Shown here: positions 8,202 to 22,045 of the stretch, piece by piece | Position numbering within the stretch: the stretch's first letter is position 1 | Layout of the letters: each line of letters begins with the position of its first letter | Assembly: GCF_011752065.1 (NCBI RefSeq) | Contig: NZ_JAAIJY010000025.1 | Span: 1 to 54,684, forward strand | Source of the DNA: Actinomyces sp. ZJ308 | GTDB lineage: Bacteria; Actinomycetota; Actinomycetes; Actinomycetales; Actinomycetaceae | Length of the DNA: 54,684 nt | Reading direction: 5' to 3' | The notes under the pieces: model-generated | Told to the model about the DNA's origin: nothing | Seen by the model: the letters and a program-made list of their open reading frames with translations, nothing else | Database searches by the model: none | Made by a program: the position numbers and the translations under genes

Positions 8202-8332
8202 GTCATGAGACTAACGCGCTTTCGCTTGTGGGAACCGTCAAAATCGGCTTGTAGTTGAATCCTGCAACGGCTCTGTGATGTGAGTTTTAGCACACAGTGT
8301 CCAATAGGGAGTCCGTTGAAGCGTGAAAAAAC

Positions 8333-9010
8333 TCAGTGATGGCGCCGTTTTGGGCGGGTCATTGCCCAGTAGGTGGGTAGGCGGCCCGCAGAGTTAAGGA
8401 TCGCGCTGTCGACGAAACCGTGACGCTCATAGAAGGACGCCGCCCGGCGCGTCGTGGCCTCCAGGTGGGCGGCCGCGGCGTCGGCGTCCACCCGCTCCAG
8501 GCCCCGGCGCAGGAGCGCGGCCCCGGTGCCGGTTCCGCGGGCTCCCGGCGCGACGGCGATCATGTACAGGTACCAGTGGGGCTCGGCGGGGCGCTCGGCC
8601 TCGCATATGGCGCCGTCGAGCAGGCACAGCTCCCACGCGTCCCCCAGGAGACCCAGGTCGAGTCCGGCCGGCGGCACGTCGTGCGGCCCGAGCGGGCCGG
8701 CGGGATTGCCGGGATTGCCCGTATCGGTTGCATTGCTTGAGTCCGCGGGGGCGTCCCATAGGGTGGCTCCGAGGAGGCGCCCGGCGTCGTCGACGGCCAG
8801 GTCGACCATGGCCCCGGGATGGTCGGGGTTCAGGTAGGTGGCGCCGAGCTCCACGTGGTGCAGGTGCTCCAGGGCGGCGCGCGGGTCGGGGGCTGCGCCT
8901 GCGATGGCGCTCATGAGCGGGTCGACCAGGAAGACGTCGGTGAGCAGGTCGCGCACGGCGTCGAGGTCGGTCGCCTCGGCGGGACGCAGGCGGGGGCTGG
9001 GCGTGGTCAC
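8333..9010 (-). CDS. GNAT-family N-acetyltransferase
   Basis: A 225-residue acetyl-CoA-dependent transferase. The acetyl-CoA binding motif is APGARGTGTGAALLRRGLE (about 152-170) followed by the family's typical HLEATTRRAASFYERHGF. The N-terminus begins LRPAEATDLDAVRDLL, as in many GNAT proteins. The start is GTG at 9010. The substrate cannot be deduced; neighbours are unrelated genes. The 130-bp gap before the regulator gene upstream contains no other gene. Confidence 0.85.
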   Translation of the reverse strand: MTTPSPRLRPAEATDLDAVRDLLTDVFLVDPLMSAIAGAAPDPRAALEHLHHVELGATYLNPDHPGAMVDLAVDDAGRLLGATLWDAPADSSNATDTGNPGNPAGPLGPHDVPPAGLDLGLLGDAWELCLLDGAICEAERPAEPHWYLYMIAVAPGARGTGTGAALLRRGLERVDADAAAAHLEATTRRAASFYERHGFVDSAILNSAGRLPTYWAMTRPKRRHH

Positions 9011-9152
9011 GACCCTGTATTTACCACGGCGGGCGGCCGGTCCTCCTCCGGGACAACCGGTCGCCCTCCGTGGGTGTCACCGAGTCGTGAGACGCTCTGG
9101 GGAGGCCGTGGGAGCGCTCCTGTTCCGTCACCGCTCCGGGGTGGGAGGTTGT

Positions 9153-10250
9153 TCAGGGTTTGGTGGGATCCTCAGCCTCGAGGGAGGGGGCCAGCAGCCG
9201 TCGGAAGGAGCTGACCCGCTCGCGCCTGCCCTCGGGCGCAGCCGGCTCACCCGCCCAGGTATCCAGGGCGCAGTCGACGACGCCGTCCTCGTGGGTGCAG
9301 CCGCGCGGGCAGTCCTCGGCCACGGCCGCCAGGTCCGGGAAGCCCCGCAGGACGTCCGCACTGCTGACGTGGGAGACCCCGAAGGAGCGCACACCGGGGG
9401 TGTCGATGACCCAGCCGCCGCCGGGCAGGGCGAGGGCCTGGAGACTGGTGGAGGTGTGGCGGCCGCGGCCGGTGACCTCGTTGACGTGGCCGGTGGCGCG
9501 GTCGGCGCCGGGCACGATCGCGTTGATGAGCGTGGACTTGCCGACCCCGGAGTGGCCCACGAGGACCGAGACGGCGCCGTCGAGCGCCCGACGCACCGCC
9601 TCGACGCCGTCCTCCGCCGGCTCCTGCGTGTCACCGGCCGCTGAGGGGCCGGTCTCCCGGCCGCGGGGGTGCAGGCGCGTGGCCAGGCAGCGCACGCCCA
9701 GGGGGCTGTAGAGGTCGGTCAGCGGGGCGGCGTCGGCCAGGTCGGTCTTGGTGAGCACGATGAGCGGCTCCATGCCGGCGTCGTAGGCGGCCACGAGGTA
9801 GCGGTCGATCATCCGCGGACGCGGCGCGGGGTCGGCCACGGCGGTGACGATGACGAGCTGCTCGGCGTTGGCGACGATTCCTCGCTCGGTCCCGGCGGCG
9901 TCACCGTCCTCGGCGCTGCGGCGCAGCAGGGTGGTGCGCTCCTTGATGCGGACCATGCGGGCCAGGGTGCCGCTGCGTCCGCTGGTGTCCCCGACGACGG
10001 CGACACGGTCCCCGACGACGACCTTGCCCCGGCCGAGCTCGCGGGCCTTCATGGCAGTGATGTCGCCGCTGGAGTCCTCGGTGAGGCCCGGGGCGTCGAG
10101 GCGGATGCGGTAGTGGCCCCGGTCGATGCGGGTGACCATGCCCAGCACCGCGTCGGCGTGGCTGGGGCGCTGCTTGGTGCGGGGGCGCGAGCCCCGGCCG
10201 GGGCGGACCCTCACCCGGGGGTCGTCGGTGCCGATATCTCGCCTGGCCAT
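9153..10250 (-). CDS. rsgA: Ribosome small-subunit GTPase RsgA
   Basis: Circularly permuted GTPase that acts in late maturation of the 30S subunit. The 365-residue protein has an N-terminal OB-fold region (GMVTRIDRGHYRIRL), then the permuted G motifs in the order G4 (TKTDLADAA), G1 (GHSGVGKSTL) and G3 (DTPGVRSFG), and a C-terminal zinc-knuckle (CPRGCTHEDGVVDCAL). The ATG at 10250 is used because it shares one base with the aroA stop (TGATG), the usual actinobacterial aroA-rsgA coupling. A longer reading frame upstream is open but overlaps aroA. Confidence 0.93.
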   Translation of the reverse strand: MARRDIGTDDPRVRVRPGRGSRPRTKQRPSHADAVLGMVTRIDRGHYRIRLDAPGLTEDSSGDITAMKARELGRGKVVVGDRVAVVGDTSGRSGTLARMVRIKERTTLLRRSAEDGDAAGTERGIVANAEQLVIVTAVADPAPRPRMIDRYLVAAYDAGMEPLIVLTKTDLADAAPLTDLYSPLGVRCLATRLHPRGRETGPSAAGDTQEPAEDGVEAVRRALDGAVSVLVGHSGVGKSTLINAIVPGADRATGHVNEVTGRGRHTSTSLQALALPGGGWVIDTPGVRSFGVSHVSSADVLRGFPDLAAVAEDCPRGCTHEDGVVDCALDTWAGEPAAPEGRRERVSSFRRLLAPSLEAEDPTKP

Positions 10251-11740
10251 CAGGCGCCGGCTCCCTGAGCGCCCGGGACCGTGCCCGAGCCCGTACCCGT
10301 CCGGGGGCTCGACTCGCCGCCCGCGGTCGCGAGCACGGCGGCCCACAGTCCCGTGAAGCCGGGCAGCGTCTTGGAGGTGCACTCGACGTCGTCGAGGGTG
10401 ACGCCCTCCACACCCAGTCCGATGATGGCGGCGAAGGTGGCCATCCGGTGGTCGGCGTAGGCGTGCAGAGCGGCACCGTGCAGCGGCGCGGGGCCGATGA
10501 CGAGCCCGTCGGCGGTCTCCTCGGCGTGGCCGCCCAGACGGCGGATCTGGGTGGCCAGGGCGGCCAGGCGGTCGGTCTCGTGGCCGCGCAGGTGCGCGAT
10601 GCCGGTCAGGGCGCTGGCGTGGCCCTGCGCCCCGGCGAGGGTGGCCAGGGCCGCGACCGTGGGGACGAGCTCGCCGACGTCGGACAGGTCCGCCTCGATA
10701 CCGGTGAGCCGGCCGGTGCCGCTGGCCGTGAGGGTGGAGTCAGTGGTGGAGCCGGTGAGGGTCACGGCTCCGCCCATGCGGGGCAGCAGCTCGCGCCAGG
10801 CGTCGCCGGCCTGGGTGGTGGCCGCCGGCCAGTGGGGGACGCTCACCCGGCCGCCGGCCACGAGGGCCGCCGCCAGGAACGGCCCGGCGTTGGACAGGTC
10901 CGGCTCGATCGTCACCTGCCCGCCGCGGGGACGGCCGGGGTGGACCCGCCAGGTGCGCTCGCCGTCGCCGGCCCCGGGGCCGGGCTCGTCGACGGCGACG
11001 CCCCGCTCGCGCAGCGTCGCCACCGTCATGGCCACATGCGTCAGCGAGGGCACGGGCCCGGTGGGGGTGAGCTCCAGGCCTCCGGGCAGGAGGGCGCCCA
11101 GGAGCAGCAGGGCGGAGACGAACTGGGAGGAGGCCGAGCCGTCGACCGCCACCCGGGCGCTCTGGGCGCGCAGCAGGGCGCCGTCGCCGGGCCCCACGCG
11201 CACGGGCAGGAATCCGGGCTCGCCGAGGTAGGTGACCTCCGCGCCCAGGGCGGCCAGCGCGTCGAGCAGCGGTGCCATGGGGCGGCGCCGGGCGGCCTCG
11301 TCCCCGTCGAGGACGACCGGGGCGTCGGCCAGGGCGGCGAGCGCGGGCACGAAGCGCATGACGGTCCCGGCCAGGCCCGTCTCGATGCGCCCGACGCCGT
11401 CGGGGCCGGTACGCACACGCAGCGGCAGGGGAGCCGGCGTGACGCGCAGCCGCGTGCCGGAGGCGTCCAGGTCCTCGAAGCGGGCGCCGAGCACGGTGAG
11501 GGCTGCGAGCATGAGCTCGGTGTCGCGCGAGCGCAGGAGCCCGGTGAGCGTCGTCGGCGCGTCGGCGACGGCGGCCAGCAGCAGGGCACGCGCGCTCAGC
11601 GACTTCGACCCCGGCAGCTCCACGACGGCGTCCAGAGCCCCCGCCGCCACCGGCGCGCGCCACGGCGCGACCGAGTCGTCTGAGCCGACCGAGGCGGCTG
11701 AGGCCGCGGCGCCGCAGGCAGTCCCGGGACCGTCGGTCAT
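10250..11740 (-). CDS. aroA: 3-phosphoshikimate 1-carboxyvinyltransferase (EPSP synthase)
   Basis: Sixth step of the shikimate pathway: transfers enolpyruvate from PEP to shikimate 3-phosphate. Hallmarks are the N-terminal [18 protein letters not shown] (about 38-55), [13 protein letters not shown] in the PEP-binding region and the C-terminal [15 protein letters not shown]. At 496 residues it is longer than the usual 430-450 because of a 35-residue Ala/Ser N-terminus and a Gly/Thr-rich tail. It begins inside the last codons of icd (4-bp ATGA overlap) and ends on the rsgA start, so icd, aroA and rsgA form one translationally coupled operon. Confidence 0.94.
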   Translation of the reverse strand: MTDGPGTACGAAASAASVGSDDSVAPWRAPVAAGALDAVVELPGSKSLSARALLLAAVADAPTTLTGLLRSRDTELMLAALTVLGARFEDLDASGTRLRVTPAPLPLRVRTGPDGVGRIETGLAGTVMRFVPALAALADAPVVLDGDEAARRRPMAPLLDALAALGAEVTYLGEPGFLPVRVGPGDGALLRAQSARVAVDGSASSQFVSALLLLGALLPGGLELTPTGPVPSLTHVAMTVATLRERGVAVDEPGPGAGDGERTWRVHPGRPRGGQVTIEPDLSNAGPFLAAALVAGGRVSVPHWPAATTQAGDAWRELLPRMGGAVTLTGSTTDSTLTASGTGRLTGIEADLSDVGELVPTVAALATLAGAQGHASALTGIAHLRGHETDRLAALATQIRRLGGHAEETADGLVIGPAPLHGAALHAYADHRMATFAAIIGLGVEGVTLDDVECTSKTLPGFTGLWAAVLATAGGESSPRTGTGSGTVPGAQGAGA

Positions 11741-13995
11741 GCCAGCGCCTCGACGACGGCGTTGAGGGTCGTCGAGGGGCGCATGACGGCGTCGGTCAGG
11801 GCCTGGTCGGGGCGGTAGTAGCCGCCGATGTCCACCGGTGAGCCCTGGACGGCCAGCAGCTCGGCCTGGATCGTGTCGTTGAAGGCCTCGAGCTGCTGGG
11901 CGATCGGGGTGAAGACGGCGGCGAGCTCGGGACTGGTCTCCTGGGCGGCCAGCTCGCCGGCCCAGTACAGGGCCAGCCAGGCGTGCGAGCCGCGGTTGTC
12001 GACCTGGCCCAGGCGGCGCGCCGGCGAGCGATTCTCCTCCAGCAGCCGGGCCGTGGCCGCCTCCAGGGCGTCGGCCAGCACCTCGGCGCGGTCGTTGCCG
12101 CTGACCTGGGCCACGTGGTGGAGAGCCTCGGCCAGGGCCAGGAACTCGCCCAAGGAGTCCCAGCGCAGGTAGTCCTCCTCGAGCAGCTGGCGCACATGCT
12201 TGGGGGCCGAGCCACCGGCCCCAGTCTCGTACAGGCCGCCGCCGTTCATCAGCGGCACCACCGAGAGCATCTTGGCGCTCGTGCCCACCTCGAGGATGGG
12301 GAACAGGTCCGTGTTGTAGTCGCGCAGGACGTTGCCGGTCACCGAGATCGTGTCCTCACCGCGGCGGGCGCGCTCCAGGGACAGGCGCGTGGCCGCCACC
12401 GGGTCCAGGACGCGGATGTCCAGGCCCTCGGTGTCCTCGTCTGCCAGGTAGCGGCCCACCAGGTCGATGAGGACGGCGTCGTGCCCCCGCTCGGGGTCCA
12501 GCCAGAAGACGGCCGGGGCGCCGGTGGCCCGGGCCCGGGTGACGGCCAGGTGCACCCAGTCGCGCACGGGGGCGTCCTGGGTGGTGCAGGCCCGCCAGAT
12601 GTCTCCGGCCGTCACCTCGTGGGACAGCAGCACCGTGCCGGGCTCGGCGCCGGCGCCCTCGATGACGACGACCTCCACGGTGCCGTCGGCCGGGACGAGG
12701 AAGGTCTTGTCGTGGCTGCCGTACTCCTCGGCCTTGCGGGCCATGAGGCCCACGTTGGGCACCGAGCCCATCGTGGCCGGGTCCAGGGCCCCGTGGGTGC
12801 GGCAGTCATCGATGACGGCCTGGTAGACCCCGGCGTAGGAGGAGTCCGGGATGACGGCGATCGTGTCGGCGGTCCGGCCATCGGGCCCCCACAGGTGGCC
12901 GCCGGCCCGGATCATGGCGGGCATGGAGGCGTCGATGATGACATCGCTGGGCACGTGCAGGTTCGTGATGCCGCAGTCGGAGTCCACCATGGACAGGCGC
13001 GGCCCGGCGGCGAGCTCGGCCTCGATGGCGGCGCGGATCTCCTCGCCCCGGGCCAGCCCCTCCAGGCCGGCCAGGATCGAGGCCAGGCCGTCCTCGGCGC
13101 GCAGGCCCGCCTCGGCCAGCGCCTCGCCGTAGGTGGCGAAGACGCCCGGAAGGGCGGCGCGCACCGCGTGACCGAAGATGAGCGGGTCGGAGACCTTCAT
13201 CATCGTGGCCTTGAGGTGCACCGACAGCAGCAGGTCCTCGTCCTTGGCGGCGGCCACCTGACGGGCCAGGAACTCGTCCAGGGCGGCGGCGCTCATGAAG
13301 GTGGCGTCCACGACCTCCCCGGCGCTCACCGGCAGCGACTCGCGCAGGACGACGGGGGCTGCGCCGTCGGCCGGGCGCAGCCGGATCTGCAGGGTGCCGG
13401 CCTCGGGGACGACGACGCTGCGCTCGTTGCGGCGGAAGTCCCCGACCTCCATCGTGGCCACGCGGGTGCGCGACTCGGGCGACCAGGCGCCCATCGAGTG
13501 CGGGTGGGAGCGGGCGTAGGCCTTGACGGCCGCGGGGGCCCGCCGGTCGGAGTTGCCCTCGCGCAGGACCGGGTTGACGGCGCTGCCCTTGACGGCGTCG
13601 TAGGCGGCGCGCGCCTCGCGCTCGGCGGGCGTGGTGGGGGAGTCTGGGTAGTCGGGGACCTCGTGGCCCAGGGCCTGCAGCTCGGCGATGGCGGCCTTGA
13701 GCTGGGGCAGGGAGGCCGAGATGTTGGGCAGCTTGATGATGGTGGCCGTGGGCGACTGGGTGAGCTCGCCCAGCCGGGCCAGGTCGTCGTCGGCCAGGGA
13801 GAAGGCCGCCAGGATGCGCCCGGCCAGGGAGATGTCCGCGGTCCCCACGCTCACGCCCGCCCGCTGGGCGAAGCCCCGCACGATCGGCAGGAAGGAGTGG
13901 GTCGCCAGCATCGGCGCCTCGTCGGTCCAGGTGTAGACGACGTCGGGCTCGGCGGTCTGGGCCGACTGGCTTGACTGGGCGGACTGGACGGTCAT
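11737..13995 (-). CDS. icd: Monomeric NADP-dependent isocitrate dehydrogenase
   Basis: A 752-residue enzyme of the monomeric class that converts isocitrate to 2-oxoglutarate with NADP. Recognisable blocks include [18 protein letters not shown] at the N-terminus, [39 protein letters not shown] and [18 protein letters not shown]. Full length for the class (about 740). Together with kgd at 18-22 kb it supports an oxidative branch of the TCA cycle leading to 2-oxoglutarate. It is the first gene of the icd-aroA-rsgA operon. Confidence 0.95.
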   Translation of the reverse strand: MTVQSAQSSQSAQTAEPDVVYTWTDEAPMLATHSFLPIVRGFAQRAGVSVGTADISLAGRILAAFSLADDDLARLGELTQSPTATIIKLPNISASLPQLKAAIAELQALGHEVPDYPDSPTTPAEREARAAYDAVKGSAVNPVLREGNSDRRAPAAVKAYARSHPHSMGAWSPESRTRVATMEVGDFRRNERSVVVPEAGTLQIRLRPADGAAPVVLRESLPVSAGEVVDATFMSAAALDEFLARQVAAAKDEDLLLSVHLKATMMKVSDPLIFGHAVRAALPGVFATYGEALAEAGLRAEDGLASILAGLEGLARGEEIRAAIEAELAAGPRLSMVDSDCGITNLHVPSDVIIDASMPAMIRAGGHLWGPDGRTADTIAVIPDSSYAGVYQAVIDDCRTHGALDPATMGSVPNVGLMARKAEEYGSHDKTFLVPADGTVEVVVIEGAGAEPGTVLLSHEVTAGDIWRACTTQDAPVRDWVHLAVTRARATGAPAVFWLDPERGHDAVLIDLVGRYLADEDTEGLDIRVLDPVAATRLSLERARRGEDTISVTGNVLRDYNTDLFPILEVGTSAKMLSVVPLMNGGGLYETGAGGSAPKHVRQLLEEDYLRWDSLGEFLALAEALHHVAQVSGNDRAEVLADALEAATARLLEENRSPARRLGQVDNRGSHAWLALYWAGELAAQETSPELAAVFTPIAQQLEAFNDTIQAELLAVQGSPVDIGGYYRPDQALTDAVMRPSTTLNAVVEALA

Positions 13996-14132
13996 AGGGG
14001 CTCCCTGCGGGTCGATATCTGCGCGTGGTGAGGTGGGCTGGAGTGAACGAGGCGAGGCTAACCGTCACCTGTGACGCCCAGGTGACGGCGACGGAGTCTG
14101 AGCCGGGGCCGGCAGTCCCGAGCTGGTGCGGC

Positions 14133-14633
14133 TCAGGCGGTCACGTAGCGCTGACGGACCGCCTCCTGAGCGGCCTCGATCGCCTCGCGCTGCTGACGGG
14201 AGTTGCGCATCTGCCAGGCCAGGGACGGCCTGCCCTGACGGTCGACGGCGGCCAGGACCAGGCCGGCACCCACGGCGGCGCCCCGCAGCAGGCCGGAGAG
14301 GGCCTCCTTGCGGGCCTTGGTCCCCTCAACCGCCCACACGGGGTTGTTGACGACCGTGAGCGGGACGTTGAGGGCCGCCAGGACGGTGGCGTTCGTGCGG
14401 GGCGCCCGGCCCGCGGCCAGCCCCAGCCCGGCCACGAGGCTCACGGCGCCCGAGGCGCGGGTGAGCATGCGGGCGTCGGAGGTGAGCACCGGCGGCAGCC
14501 CGGCGCGCTCCAGGGTGGGGGCGACCTTCTCGAACTTCTCCACGTGGCGCGACGGGCGCACGAGGGCATCGATCCCATCGACGATGAAGGGCGCGGCGAG
14601 CATCGGGCGGGCGAAGGATCGCAGAATGTTCAT
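14133..14633 (-). CDS. DoxX-family membrane protein
   Basis: A 166-residue protein with three to four hydrophobic segments. It opens [24 protein letters not shown], the DoxX-type start, and has the family's loop [19 protein letters not shown]. The start at 14633 is chosen because the longer frame upstream has no family similarity. Members form a small integral membrane scaffold linked to redox stress in some actinobacteria. It lies divergent to sigR, 360 bp from the SigR start codon. Confidence 0.8.
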   Translation of the reverse strand: MNILRSFARPMLAAPFIVDGIDALVRPSRHVEKFEKVAPTLERAGLPPVLTSDARMLTRASGAVSLVAGLGLAAGRAPRTNATVLAALNVPLTVVNNPVWAVEGTKARKEALSGLLRGAAVGAGLVLAAVDRQGRPSLAWQMRNSRQQREAIEAAQEAVRQRYVTA

Positions 14634-14716
14634 GTCCCCATCCTGACGCACCGGAGCGGCTCGGGCCAGCAGTATCACCGCTCGAACGTGGCGCGCGCCT
14701 CGCTGAGCGCGGACGG

Positions 14717-14743
14717 GGAATGAAACCGGGGCGCCGTCCTGTT
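14717..14743 (+). promoter_or_regulatory. SigR-type promoter upstream of sigR
   Basis: GGAAT (14717-14721) and GTT (14741-14743) are separated by 19 bp, close to the GGAAT-N18-GTT consensus of SigR/SigH-dependent promoters. sigR genes in Streptomyces and Mycobacterium are autoregulated through such a promoter. An in-frame ATG at 14753 begins about 10 bp after the GTT, where transcription would be expected to start. Confidence 0.65.
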
Positions 14744-14992
14744 GGTCAGAACATGAGCACTCAGCAGCCGACCGTGCCGACGTCGAGCCGGACCGCCCGA
14801 CGTCGTAGCGCACCAACGAGCGGCCCGCGGCGCCAGCGCGACCGGCTGGAGCGGCCCGGTGGGCACGCCGGCACCGGTGGCCCGGGACCGAGCCGGCCCG
14901 CCGTCGGCTTCTCGGACCGACCCGCCCCGTTGACCAGCCCCCTTGGCGCCGATGACGGCTGGGAGGCCCGTCTCGGGCTAGGCTCGTGGGCG

Positions 14993-15661
14993 ATGACGGA
15001 CATCGACGACCACACAGACGAGATCACCCTGGATGAGGTGATCGATCCCGACGACGGCGCGGACGGCCTCGACCGCGCCCCCGCCGACGAGGACGAGGTG
15101 GCCCGGGCGGCCCGCTTCGAGGCCGAGGCCCTGCCCTACCTGGACCAGCTCTACGGCGCCGCCCTGCGCATGACCCGCAACCGGGCCGACGCCGAGGACC
15201 TCGTCCAGGACGCCTACGCCAAGGCCTTCGGCTCCTTCCACCAGTACCGGCCCGGCACCAACCTCAAGGCCTGGCTCTACCGGATCCTGACCAACACCTT
15301 CATCAACTCCTACCGCAAGAAGCAGCGCGAGCCGCTCCAGTCCGACGCGGACGCCGTCGAGGACTGGCAGCTGCACCGGGCCGCCTCCCACGACTCGGTG
15401 GGACTGCCTAGCGCCGAGAACCTCGCCCTGGACGCCCTGCCGGACTCCGACATCAAGGAGGCCCTGGGCCAGCTCACCGAGGACCGGCGCCTGGCCGTCT
15501 ACCTGGCGGACGTGGAGGGCTTCTCCTACAAGGAGATCGCCGAGATCATGGACACGCCGATCGGGACCGTCATGTCCCGGCTGCACCGGGGACGCCGCCA
15601 GCTGCGCGAGCTGCTGGCCGACTACGCCCGCGAGTACGGCTACGGGGAGGAGGAGAAATGA
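14993..15661 (+). CDS. sigR: ECF sigma factor SigR/SigH (thiol-oxidative stress)
   Basis: RNA polymerase sigma factor of the ECF group that controls the disulfide-stress response. The 222-residue form has an acidic N-terminus, region 2 ([20 protein letters not shown], then [20 protein letters not shown]) and region 4 ([20 protein letters not shown]). The next gene, its anti-sigma factor, starts inside its stop codon (ATGA). The frame stays open upstream to ATG at 14753, which would add 80 basic, Pro-rich residues; a longer isoform of this type is known for Streptomyces SigR. The short start is listed because homologous sequence begins there. Confidence 0.92.
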   Translation: MTDIDDHTDEITLDEVIDPDDGADGLDRAPADEDEVARAARFEAEALPYLDQLYGAALRMTRNRADAEDLVQDAYAKAFGSFHQYRPGTNLKAWLYRILTNTFINSYRKKQREPLQSDADAVEDWQLHRAASHDSVGLPSAENLALDALPDSDIKEALGQLTEDRRLAVYLADVEGFSYKEIAEIMDTPIGTVMSRLHRGRRQLRELLADYAREYGYGEEEK

Positions 15662-16113
15662 GGGACCGTATGGAGCCGGGAACGAACGGCGAGAAGAACC
15701 CCGAGCCCGCCGAGGCCGCCAAGACCACCGAGGCGGTCAAGGCCGAGGCCGTGCCCCAGGACTGCTCCTGCGCCGAGGCCCGCGCCCACCTGGAGGCCTT
15801 CCTCGACCGGGAGTGCACCGCCGACCTCACCGAGCGGCTCGCCCAGCACGTCGCCACCTGCCCGTACTGCTCGCGCATCGCCGACGCCGAGACCCACCTG
15901 CGCGAGATCCTGCGCTCGCGCTGCGCCGAGCAGGCGCCCCCCGAGCTGCGCGCCCGGGTCCTGGGGCGCCTGTCGACCCTGCGCGCCACCGCCGTGAGCG
16001 TGACGACGACGTCGACGACGACCCGCACTCAGACGACCGCCTCCGGGCGGGTCGTGCGCGTCGTGGAGTCCCGGGTCGAGTCCTCACGAACCGTTCACGT
16101 CGAGGGCGACTGA
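15658..16113 (+). CDS. rsrA: Zinc anti-sigma factor RsrA
   Basis: Redox-sensing anti-sigma factor that holds SigR inactive until its cysteines are oxidised. The 151-residue protein has the ZAS motif HVATCPYC (His-x3-Cys-x2-Cys, about residue 61-68) with an upstream Cys pair (DCSCAEA) that can supply the further zinc ligand. It carries extra Ala/Glu/Lys-rich residues at the N-terminus and a Thr-rich C-terminal tail compared with the usual 90-110 residues. Overlaps sigR by 4 bp. Confidence 0.9.
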   Translation: MRDRMEPGTNGEKNPEPAEAAKTTEAVKAEAVPQDCSCAEARAHLEAFLDRECTADLTERLAQHVATCPYCSRIADAETHLREILRSRCAEQAPPELRARVLGRLSTLRATAVSVTTTSTTTRTQTTASGRVVRVVESRVESSRTVHVEGD

Positions 16114-16315
16114 GGCGCGCCGTCCCGCGCCCGTCTTCACCTGATCTGCCCACTCCGCCCTCTTGATGGCCGGCGCCGATCCGTCAGCGGTGGTGTGTGG
16201 TCGCCTTCACCGGATGGCCGGCGGAGCGAGACTGGCCGGGTTGCAGCGCCGTGTGCGACAATCAGCGGCGTTCCGTGCCCCCTCGTGGGGCAAGTCCAGA
16301 CACGAGGAGGCAGTT

Positions 16316-16390
16316 ATGAGCAAGCGCGGTCGTAAGCGTCGTGCACGTGCGAAGTCCAGCGCCAACCACGGCAAGCGTCCCAACGCCTGA
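16316..16390 (+). CDS. 50S ribosomal protein bL37 (24 residues)
   Basis: A 24-codon gene starting ATG at 16316 behind an ideal GAGGAGG site. The product starts MSKRGRKRRARAKSS and ends NHGKRPNA, which matches the tiny, very basic actinobacterial large-subunit protein bL37 seen in mycobacterial ribosome structures. It is short enough to be missed by most gene callers. It follows rsrA by 202 bp and is closed by a strong hairpin, so it is probably its own transcription unit or the last gene of sigR-rsrA. Confidence 0.85.
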   Translation: MSKRGRKRRARAKSSANHGKRPNA

Positions 16391-16432
16391 GTCGGGTGGC
16401 GCGCTGAGCGCGGCACCCTGAGACGCGAAAGG

Positions 16433-16469
16433 ACGTCGGCCGGTCACCACCACGGTGACCGGCCGACGT
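16433..16469 (+). terminator. Strong terminator hairpin after the bL37 gene
   Basis: ACGTCGGCCGGTCACC (16433-16448) pairs without mismatch over 16 bp with 16454-16469 around a 5-nt loop. It begins 42 bp after the stop codon. There is no long T-run, which is common for actinobacterial hairpin terminators. Confidence 0.8.
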
Positions 16470-16706
16470 CGTTCCTGGGCAGTTCCGGAACCGTCTTGTT
16501 GCCGATCCGGAAACGCCCTGGTCAGGTGCTGACTCGATGTCGCCTCCTGGGTCCTACGGCCTTGACGGTGATGAGACGCTGAGGTGTGAGCCGCGAGACA
16601 CGGCCTGGTTCACGGTGGGGAGCACTGTCCGGCTCCTTCCTGAGGAACTGGCGGCGTCTTGTCGGCATGGCCTTGGCCGGCTCCTCCACAACGACGGCGG
16701 TGCGAC

Positions 16707-17438
16707 ATGAACCTGAGGAACCTGACAGCGAAAGACCAGTGGACACTCTCCGACAACTCGCTCCTGCGACGCATCCTCGTGTGCTTCCTGGGGGAGGTGA
16801 TCACAGCCGTCGGGATCGCGATCTGCCTGGAGGGCAAGAGCGGAGTCGACCCGTTCACGGCCTTCCTTCAGGGAATCTCCCACGTCTCGGGGATCTCCTT
16901 CGCCGCGATCGTCCCGATCGTCAACATCATCATGCTGATCCTTGTCTTCCCCTTCGACCGGTCCATCTTCGGCCTGGGGACGGTCATCAACTTCACGATC
17001 GTGGGCGTCCTCGTGGACTACTTCCGCCCGCTGTACCGAAGCGTCTTCCATATCGAGTACTCCTTCGGCAGCATGCTCCTTCACCTGGCGATCGGGCTGC
17101 CGCTGTTCTGCCTGGGGGTCTCCATGTACATCACCTGCGACCTGGGCCAGTGCCCCTACGACGGGATCGCCCCCTCGCTGCGGCGCCACTTCCCGCGCTA
17201 CAGCTACCGCGCCTACCGGGTGGTCCAGGACGTCATCACGATCCTCCTGGCCCTCCTCCTCATCAGGTTCGACCTCTCGCTGGGCATCATCGCCCTGGGC
17301 ACGGTCATCATGGGCTTCTTCATCGGTCCCATCGTCGGCTTCTTCAACCAGCGGGTCTCCAACCGCCTGGTGGGGATCACCGGAGACATCTTCGCCGCCT
17401 CCGAACCGGCTGCGGAGGCCTCAGCGGCCCCGGCCTGA
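16707..17438 (+). CDS. YitT/YczE-type integral membrane protein
   Basis: A 243-residue protein with five to six membrane segments. It matches the YczE/YyaS/YitT group in layout: LLRRILVCFLGEVITAVGIA at the start, SGVDPFTAFLQGIS after the first helix, CDLGQCPYDGIAPSL in the middle and a glycine-rich last helix with FFIGPIVGFFNQ. Function in this family is unsettled; some members affect secretion or small-molecule export. ATG at 16707 is preferred to one at 16659, which would add 16 unrelated residues. Confidence 0.75.
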   Translation: MNLRNLTAKDQWTLSDNSLLRRILVCFLGEVITAVGIAICLEGKSGVDPFTAFLQGISHVSGISFAAIVPIVNIIMLILVFPFDRSIFGLGTVINFTIVGVLVDYFRPLYRSVFHIEYSFGSMLLHLAIGLPLFCLGVSMYITCDLGQCPYDGIAPSLRRHFPRYSYRAYRVVQDVITILLALLLIRFDLSLGIIALGTVIMGFFIGPIVGFFNQRVSNRLVGITGDIFAASEPAAEASAAPA

Positions 17439-17478
17439 CCGGCACGGCCAGGCCGGCTGGCTGCGGCGTCCCGGGCCC

Positions 17479-18072
17479 TCAGGACTCGGGGCGCTCGACG
17501 CCGAGCCACTCGTACCAGCCGCGGTGCAGCACCAGCCAGGCCAGCAGCCCGTAGCCGGCCTGGCCCGGGTGCGTGCCGCCGGCGGCGGCGACGTCGGCCG
17601 TCCACTGCTCGTGGTTGCGCAGCGGCTCGAAGGCGTCCACGTAGGGCACGTTGCGGCGCAGGCACACCTCCTCGGCGGCCTGGGACAGTTGGGCGGTGGC
17701 GTCGGGATCGGCCTCGGGCAGGGGCGGGGGCCCGACGACGAAGCACTCGCGGTGGTCCGAGGCGGCCGTGTCGAGGATATTGGCCAGGGCCAGGCGGGAG
17801 CGGGCGTAGGAGATGCCGGCGAGCACATCGGCCACGCCCAGTCCTACGACGAGCCGGTTGATCCCGGTGTGCGTGGAGCGGCGGGCCACCTCCGGCCCCC
17901 AGCGGTCGGACATCTGCGCCGTCGTCTCCCCGGGGACCGCCAGTGAGGTCCACAGGATGTCGGCGTCCCGGGGCGTGCGGGCCATGACCCGGCCCGTCCA
18001 TCCCAGGGCGCGCCCGTCACCATGACCGGCCACCAGCTCGTCACCGATGAAGCTCAGCCTCGTCTCACGCAT
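17479..18072 (-). CDS. SGNH/GDSL-like hydrolase with altered nucleophile motif
   Basis: A 197-residue protein with the SGNH fold landmarks: block I reads FIGDELVAGHGD, the middle block LVVGLGVADVL and block V THPGQAGYGLL. In canonical enzymes block I is GDS with the serine as nucleophile; here that position is Glu (GDEL), while the block V His is kept with Thr in place of Asp before it. It may therefore be a non-hydrolytic member or use another residue. Good GAGGAGG site upstream; three ATGAGG repeats lie in the leader. Convergent with the YitT-like gene. Confidence 0.7.
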   Translation of the reverse strand: MRETRLSFIGDELVAGHGDGRALGWTGRVMARTPRDADILWTSLAVPGETTAQMSDRWGPEVARRSTHTGINRLVVGLGVADVLAGISYARSRLALANILDTAASDHRECFVVGPPPLPEADPDATAQLSQAAEEVCLRRNVPYVDAFEPLRNHEQWTADVAAAGGTHPGQAGYGLLAWLVLHRGWYEWLGVERPES

Positions 18073-18193
18073 GGCAGCGCCTCCTCATGCCTCATGATCC
18101 CTCATGCTGCCTTGACATTATCGTGACCTTGCGCTGTGGCGCGGGAGGCTGACGGCATTTCGGCGGGGTTGACCGGGGATGACCAGCATGCTC

Positions 18194-22045
<3,852 letters not shown>

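Noticed and set aside
11983..13974. 663-codon plus-strand frame opposite icd
   Set aside because: Shadow of the monomeric isocitrate dehydrogenase gene; no recognisable motif.
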